This document shows, piece after piece, positions 46,201-54,600 of a DNA stretch of 64,000 nucleotides; within the stretch, counting starts at the first letter, position 1; each line of letters begins with the position of its first letter. The notes under the pieces are model-generated. The model worked only from the letters and a program-made list of their open reading frames with translations, was not told the DNA's origin and made no database searches. The DNA is from Nymphaea colorata. Lineage: Eukaryota; Streptophyta; Magnoliopsida; Nymphaeales; Nymphaeaceae. Where the stretch lies: positions 11,821,868-11,885,867 of the forward strand of contig NC_045150.1 in the NCBI RefSeq assembly GCF_008831285.2. Direction: 5' to 3'. The position numbers were made by a program, and so were the translations under genes.

Positions 46201-48838
46201 GACTTGCCACTCGACTTGTCCATATGGGACTCATGACTTGGCTGCCAACTCGGTGGTCAGGCCCAGTTTTGTTGACTAATTTTTTTAAATAGTATATAGC
46301 TAGTCATAGATAGTACAGTCTACATATCAAAATTCATTGTCAAGCACACCAAATTAATGTTTCTACTCTATGTGATATAACAGTAAGTTTAAAATCAATG
46401 AAGCTAATAAGTAAGAACAAAAGCACGCCGCAGAGGCGCAGCGAGAGAGAGAGAGAGAGAGAGAGAGTCCGAAATGTGGAAGAGAGAAACAGTGGCAGCA
46501 AATAGAGTCAGAGACATATATAGTCAGAAAAAGAAAAAGAGGGTAACATGAAACCAGTAAAAAACAAAATCAGAAAGAAGCATATCTTGTATTGCCAGAT
46601 TCTTGTTAATGGCAGTGTCGTCCGCAGAGTCTTTCATCTGCTGAAATCAGGCTGGCTAATGAAGAAAATGCATGCAACATTTTGGTTAACAAATAAGCTC
46701 ACTGCAGAGTAGAAAAGGGCATGAGAACCCCATCGGGTTTCTTTGATGTTTAACATAATATGCCTATAAAGACTTAGATAGTTTTCTTTTTACAGCCTTG
46801 TCATTAACTGACTTACTGATTTTAAAATCACCCGTGAGTCGATACAAATAATGGGTTACCTGCACCAACACTTTGCTCGTGTCCAAGCTGCGTCCTATGT
46901 CCCGCCATGTTGACACGAGTGGGTCTGCGTTATATGCATGTCTGTGTAACATGGTATGGAAGTAAAAGATACATGGAATCAGGTCACTGCACCTTCCTCC
47001 TCTTAACTTCAATTATCTCCCAAGGGCAAGAGAAAAGGGGGTTTGAGAAAAGAGGTTTTTTTTTTTTTTTTTGGGTGGGGGGGGGGTGTTAATACCATTG
47101 TCTATGTGTACATCTGTATGTTCATATAAGTCAAAATGTAATTGTGGAATTATATTTTTGAAATAAAACTTTTCCTTAGCATTTGCAAATGATGGCATCC
47201 TTATTTATCCTTATGACATGCAGTTACCACCTCATGAACCTGGAGTTGTAAGAAGGGCTGTCAATCATTTCTTGCAGGTTTAGTTTTCTTTATTTATGCA
47301 ATTTTTTATCGTAAAAGGTGATTCTAGTGATCATGTGTTTGATATACTCTTGATGCTGTAATAACCCTTATGTAAAAACTAGTATATCTAATCTTTAGCT
47401 GGAATATGTAAATTATGAATTGATACTATTGTTAAAACTTACTGTAGTTAAAAATGTCTGGTGCTTTGTTTATGATTAGACCACTCTGCATAAGCCATAG
47501 ATTCTGGGTCCAAGCTGTGGTCTGATGACATCCTTCCTGATTCTCTAAGGTATAGTTTGACAACATGGAAATATTGGAATGGGGAATTTGATTCTCATTC
47601 TGCTTCTCCATCGTGTGTGATGGACTGGAAAGTTAATTCTAATTTCTAGGAAATTTGCTCCCCGTTGGATGGAATGGGAACAGACTTTATTCATCATCTC
47701 TTTCTCTAAAAAAATACCCCATAACCGGAGGAGCTTCCTCCCCATCGGCTTCTGCCCTCCCCAGTCCATCTCCATGTTCTGCGTCCCTTCTGCAGAACAT
47801 TTGCCAAGAGCTGGCCTATCCGACCTCGGCCTCTTCTGCGTCAACTCCAATCACTTTGGCGGTATAGTTCCCAAGACCTAAGGCATCTGATTTCACTCTT
47901 GTCAGCATCCCAAGACCATGTATGATTTCACCCTTGGCAATAGTCCTTCGTTCCCCGTCCTCCTCCACTGTCAGCTTGCTGTCCTCTGCACCATCGTGAC
48001 TTCTGGGTGGTGTCAGTGCTTCCAAGGCCTAAGCACATTGGTGATGCTGATCAGATGTGCACTTTGCTACCTTCACCCTCCCTCTTCTTTAATGGTGATT
48101 CCAAGAGGAGCTTCACCTGCTGCTAGCGCAGGGCCACCAGTCCGCCCTTGCTGTCCCTCTGTCTCTCTCTCTCACCTTTAAAAGCACTATGTTGAATGTG
48201 GGGAGAGGGATGGTGGTTGGGGTTTTTCAATTACTCAAGTTCATCCTTCACTGGGGCTGCCCTATTCTTCTCAAATTACACCAACCAGAAACGGCTACAT
48301 ATATGTGTCTTCGTCCTCGCTAACAATGGGTTCCATGGCTGCCCCCTTCCGAGCATCACCAACATGTATAGGACCTTGAATGAGAATATATTGATGAACA
48401 ATGGTCTGAACACTTGCCTGCCACCAGAGATCAGCCTGTTGAGACTGTGCTGGCATGAGCTTCAATTGGTGGTGCGGAGCTGGCAGGGGAGATTGGGAGG
48501 ATGAGGAATCTGGAGCAGCTCCATTGCTCATGATTTGTCCGTGCATAAGCTCTAACAGGCATTTTTTTTATGCTGGAAATCTCGTCCCAACCCTTGGTTC
48601 GGGATGAAAATGTCGGAAACATATTTCTGAAAATGAAACGGCTATTTTTTTCATCCTTTGTTTGATAAACAGGGTTGGGTTTACGAGTTTTGAATTTTCT
48701 TTCCAGTTCTACAATACATTTTCCAGGCATCAAACAAGCCCTAAACATAACATTGAGACTGTTGAAGCTTTATTCTGACTGCTTCTAGAAAACTGATAAT
48801 GAATTATCATACAGGAACTTCATCACTACGAACTAGGA

Positions 48839-48878
<40 letters not shown>

Positions 48879-51566
48879 ACAAAACATGCATAGGAAAATT
48901 AATACGTGAAGATAGTGCTGAATTATATGTGTGGGATATGAATTATGGGCATTTGTGATTCACAATGTAGATGAAATTTATGAGTCAAAATCATGATGTG
49001 GGCCTCTGCTGCAGACCTTAAAAAAGCCTCGGAGGGCCAAAATATTTAATAATAAATAATATAAAAAGTAGAACTTGTTAAACTATGCAATATTGAGATG
49101 AAATTTAACATGTTAAAGCACAATAATTGATATTTAAGTGTGAACTCATTACCGTACATCACATTAAACATTAGATGTGTCAAAAGTCTTGAAGCAACAC
49201 GTTAGGTGGCATGATTATACAAATGAAATTCTTGAAATGAGAATGCTTAAACTAATCAAAGTAGGAGAGCATAGAGATTCACAACCTTTTTAAACATGAG
49301 ATCTCTTCATGAATGAGGTTATCATGATTTATTCTTTGTGCTGTCATGTCCTATTTTATAACATTCAACTATTATGCTTGAATTTGTTGTAGAAAAAATA
49401 ACTTAAAGAACAAGAAGGAGCTGAAAATCAAAATAACTTAAAGGTTTTATTGCAGATTTATATTCTCTCTTATTTTGATTAGTTTAACTAATTCTTGTCT
49501 TAAGAATTTAATTTGTATAATCATGAACCTAATGTCTTCCTCGAGGAATTTTGTTACGTTCAGTGTTTTTATGTCATGCTTATGTTTGTACCTTTCACTA
49601 TTAATTAGTGTTGGCAGTTCTTTTTGAAGGTCCACTGCCTAGGCTGACCTAGCACGTTTGACCGCACAGTTTTTAATGAAAAAACTATGTCAAACTTATC
49701 TATACCATGAGATGAAGTAAAAGCATTGTCATTTTGCTTGGGGCACACCAAAATTTTGGGAACACCATTCATTTTTCTATAAAGGGTATCAAGTGGGAAG
49801 GAAGAAGTTGATAGCAAGCATCTAAAAAATGAACTGAAATGTTTATTTTTTATGAAATAATTAATTAGTCAGCATATTATGTTACATTTTCTCAGTGTCA
49901 ATGCTTGTCTTTGGGTATGTGAAAATCAATATCCCAAATTGCATTTGGTGACACAAATTTTAAGTTCTTAAAACAATTGATTTGGTCCGGCTTATGCTCT
50001 TGAGTAAATAGAAAAAAAAGCAATTTCACGGTATAAATGAAATCAGTTACCAGTATGCCCAAAAACTTGCAAATATTCCGATCTTGACAGCTTTTTGGTC
50101 CATCTAATGTTGATCCCTTGCAATATTGCAAAAAGAATCCTCCAACAACATCATAATATTTTGGTTATGAAGGGCATGGTATTTTTGAAGGTTTGTTGCA
50201 ATCTGCTTTCTTATATCTTTTATTTTGTTTTAATTTATCCTTTTGATTTCTATTTTTTCTTTTATTTCTGGAAAATTTTTATGGTTTGTTCTTTATATTT
50301 TTTGGGTGACTAGATTTCCAAAAAGGTCCCCTGAAATAGCTCACAAAGAAATTTCTGGAAATGGTATTGGTCACTAAATCCTGTCTCCCGACTCTTCAAA
50401 AAGGGTGCAGCACCTGCATCGATGCCACGTGGGTGCGGGTGCAGCTCTGGCTCGCACTCCAATCGCACCTTATGTTATTCCCTTTTAAAAAAAATTCTTT
50501 TTTCTTCTTCTCTCTGTCCCTCTCTTTCTTTATTTATAGTAATAAAAGTGAAAAAAAGGAGAAATTAAGCTAAGAAACAACCATATAATTATATATATCA
50601 TTGCTGCATCCTTGCACTCATTTTTTTTTGTGTTGTGCTGCACTGGCACCTGTATCCGCACCCCACACCCATGTGGCATAAACTAGATCAAATGAAACCA
50701 CTTACTACTGTTTTTTTTTCCCTTAAGTGGATCCTAAGGATCATATATACCCTTAATAAAAATTGTCTTGCTCAACATTGTATGGCAATTAAAAGAATAT
50801 ACATAAAGTTCAATTGCACTTTTTGTAACTTTTTTTAGGATAAAGGGAGTCAGTATACTTTCTAACTTCTAGGACTTTCTCTTTTAATGCCAGAAAAATG
50901 AAGGCGATATCATGTTGCTTGATGTCCGGACTATTCCTGCAAACTTCCATGCAAGGTTCAATGCTAAAGAGCGCATGTAGGTAACATTATTTTTGCTCTT
51001 TTGTGCTTGATGGTGCATTATTTTCTTGTATGTGTTCATTTCTGCAGATACTTATTCGGTTCACTGGAAATTGTAGGCCTTTGTGGGGCTCATTCTTTGA
51101 TCTGGATAAGAATGGCTTAGCCACTTAGCTTTTCACTGAAGTGTAAATCAGGCCCAAACTAGGCAAATACTTCAAGAATATCACTCTTGAATCTCTCACT
51201 AACTCAACAAGGCAATACACAAGAGTCCTCTAACAAGAGGATAAACAAAACGTATATTGATCTTCAACAATACTACAAGATGTGGCTTAACAAGCCATAA
51301 CATAATAGGGGACAACAGTCCCTTATTTATAATACAAGGGAAGAAGAGAGGAGGAGGGGAAATGGCTGTTGGGCCATTTCCAACGGCTAGAATTCTAGCC
51401 ATTGGAGACAGGCCCAACAGCTAGTTCCCCTCTTAAATAATAAAAAAGGTGTAAAAGAAATAGAAAAATACATAAAAGAAAATGGAAAATTACAAGTATG
51501 ACCTAGGTACCCTAAAATATACACATATCTATATATGTAAGACATATATTAGCACACTAATATATG

Positions 51567-51621
<55 letters not shown>

Positions 51622-54600
51622 AATACATACATTCTAACACAAAAATGGAGAATGGCTGGCACCTGTGGTTTCATGGTTTCTGTAGATCAAGGAGCATCTC
51701 AGAGCTCATAAACCTGCTTACTCTGTTTCTCAGATACTACTACCGTATACTCTCTGGCCAGGATGCTTTATCAATATTTGAGAAGGAAAGGGCATGGCAT
51801 GTACCTGAAAAATTAGATCTTCTTGCAATGCAGGTTAGATTTTGGTTGTTAACTTGTTATTTAACCTTAGAGTATGACTCAACACAAACTGACATCCTAT
51901 GTGGATTAAGCAGAAAGCATGCAGCATCCTGGTTGGACACCATGACTTCAGTTCCTTTAGGTCTGCCGGTTGTCAGGTTTTCCCTTGACTTTTGCTTGTA
52001 TAGAGATTAAGCATCTAGTTGACTAGAGTTTTTCTTTTTCTAACTGTGTAAGCTAAATAATCTTTAGAAGTCGGTTGGTACCCTCTTGCAAGATTTCAGC
52101 AAATATCCAATTCGATGGAAACATAATTATGTAATCTAACGTGGGTATCATACTATATTATGAATGTCTGTCGTATTTAAAATGTTTGATTGCCATTGTA
52201 CTGATTACATTTCTTCACAAGGACCAACAAACAATTGCTTTTGGCCCTATCTGATAATTGACTCCTATCAGCCATTATGGCCAAAATGTTCAACAAACTT
52301 TTTATGCTCCTGGATCTCATTTCCATGATGTTGCACGTATTGTTCACTGTTTGATGAAGTGTTCTTATCTTCTGTCTTCTACTTATCATGAATGTTGAGT
52401 TCTTGACAATGCAGAAGACCTAAAGTCTGTAAATCTTAGATTGACAAAAATGAGACCTAGAACTTCCAAAATTGGATATCATGTAAACTGGAGTGACATG
52501 TTTGATGCTAGGTTGCTATTTTGCAGACATGCTTTTCCGGCAGTTCCTGTATCTCCAAGTAGGGCTGCACAACGAGTTGAGCCAACTCGGGCTCGACTCG
52601 AACTCGCTCGGCAAAACTCGACTCGAGCTCGACTCGTTTATAAACGAGCCGAGCTCGAGTTTAAACTTATACTCGAAACATTAAACGAGTTGAGTTCGAG
52701 TTGTAAGAACTCGACTCGGCTCGATTACTGAATATGAACCGGTTCACCAAGACACCAAAACCGATTCACCGATTTAGGTTAAATTTTTGTTTTCACTTTT
52801 TACATTTTCGTTTCGACTTCTTCCTTAATCTCTCTCATTTCTACCGCGGCCGAAAGAGAGAAAGAAGGGAAGGGTTTCCCTCATCACTGCCATCCTCCCT
52901 CCTTTCTCTATTGCATCTAGAGAAGATGGACATCACAGCCCTTAACCTCCTCTTGAGAAAGAAGGGAAGGGTTTCCCTCATCACTGCCGTCCTCCCTCCT
53001 CTCTCTATTGCATCTAGAGAAGACGGGCATCACAGCCCTTAACCTCCTCTTCTTTGGAGAAGAGGGGCGTTCTCCGTCATGTTGGAGAAGAGGGGCGTCA
53101 CAAAGTGGAGACGGAGGTCGCCGGAAGACAGACGAAGAGGAGGATTTAGCCACCCAGCGAGCGGCACAAAGGAAAAAAAAGGGGCTTTGCCCCTTTTTCC
53201 TTCTTCCTTGCCCTTCCGCTCTCTCTCTCTCACAAACTTGATCTCCACCGTATGCTGAGTTACCTTGCCGTTCACTTGTGATTGTTGCTTTTTAGGGCTT
53301 CCTCATTGGGGATGGCGTTGGGGGAAGCCTGATAGTTGAAGAGTGGGTGGGAAGGGTGAAGGTTTTTGCGCGTGGTCGTCGGAGGGAAGATGGCGTCAGC
53401 CGTGGAGAAGGATCTGGAGGAACAGCTCGTCGAAGCTGGGAATAAACCCTGGAAGCCACCAGCTGAGCTCGACGAGCTTCGTTGCCTGCCACAGCGGGAT
53501 GGCCTTCTTTGTGGTCGCTGGCTGCGGCGTCAGTTATTCCCGCCGCTGTTGCCATGGCCGTTCTCTCTTCGTGTCCCTCCTGCCACCCGCGGAAATCTGG
53601 GTTGGTTCCTTTTATTCTAAGTGAGTTAACCGAGTCGAGTTCGAGCTCGACTCTGTACAATCGAGTCGAGCTCGAGTTTGTGTCAAGGAGCTCGACTCGA
53701 GTTCGAGCTCGAGCTCTATGAGCCGAGTCGAGCTCGAGCTGGGCAAGCTCGAGCTCGACTCGGCTCGTGTGCAGCCCTATCTCCAAGTGTTATTCATTGG
53801 AATTGTTCACAACAATGTAAAACACATCTCCATTACCTTGTAGTTAAAAGTAAGTGTGTTGGGAAGTCTTGTAACTGCCTAGGCTGAAATCAATCTTTCT
53901 TAGGTGAAAGACGGTGTATCTTGATCAGCTAGAACATTGGCTTGAGGCATTTTCCTCTACCTCTTCTTACCCTGAAAAAAGCAAGGTCCATCCTCACGTT
54001 GCCATTTCATCAGTTCTTGCTCGGGAATCCATGTTTAAGTTTTAAATACATAACTTGATAGTTGATGCACATTTTTTTTATAATTTTCTTTCCTTATAAT
54101 TTCACAAGTAATTGACATTTAGTTCTCATACATGTTAAGTGCTCTCTCTCTCTCTCTCTCGCTCCCTCTCCCCTTTTCTGTGTGTTAAGTGGCCGTTACC
54201 TATGAAAGGCATCATTAGTAAATTCCCTCCTGTCACAGATTCCCGTTTTAGTAAATGCCTCCCTACTGCAGCTGCTATGATTGTGATGCTGCTACTTTCC
54301 TTTCATCTCTCATCAAGGACAAGAAGATCTTACATCTGATTGGTTCTGCTTGTCTGATTTGGTGTTATACATCTCGTTTAGAGGATAGTTATTGTTTTTA
54401 ATATCTGAATAACAATAGTTTTAATCAGATCATACCCGTCAATCATGATTGACTTATTTTTTTTTATTACACATCCAGACCTTCTCTAATTTTGGAAAAT
54501 TCTTGCGTGAGTTTGGTTTTCATTCTGGTTCCTGTCCATATGACTTCTAGGCCCTGATAGTGCCAAAATGGGGGTGCCACTCGTTAGTACTTACCCAAAA

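Larger units (their letters stand above)
52560..53779. mobile_element. hAT-like non-autonomous element 2 (1,220 bp) with a captured gene piece
   Basis: Ends TAGGGCTGCACAACGAG and CTCGTGTGCAGCCCTA, with a perfect 8-bp target duplication TCTCCAAG (52552-52559 and 53780-53787). About 230 bp at the left and 150 bp at the right match element 1, with dense GAGTCGAG/CTCGAGCTCG motifs. The interior differs and includes a 97-bp tandem duplication and a PDS5-like fragment. No transposase. It lies in intron 7 of the host gene. Confidence 0.9.

Noticed and set aside
53366-53620. 84-codon frame as a real PDS5 gene
   Set aside because: Only the first about 30 residues fit, it lies inside a hAT-like element with a target duplication, and no downstream exons follow.
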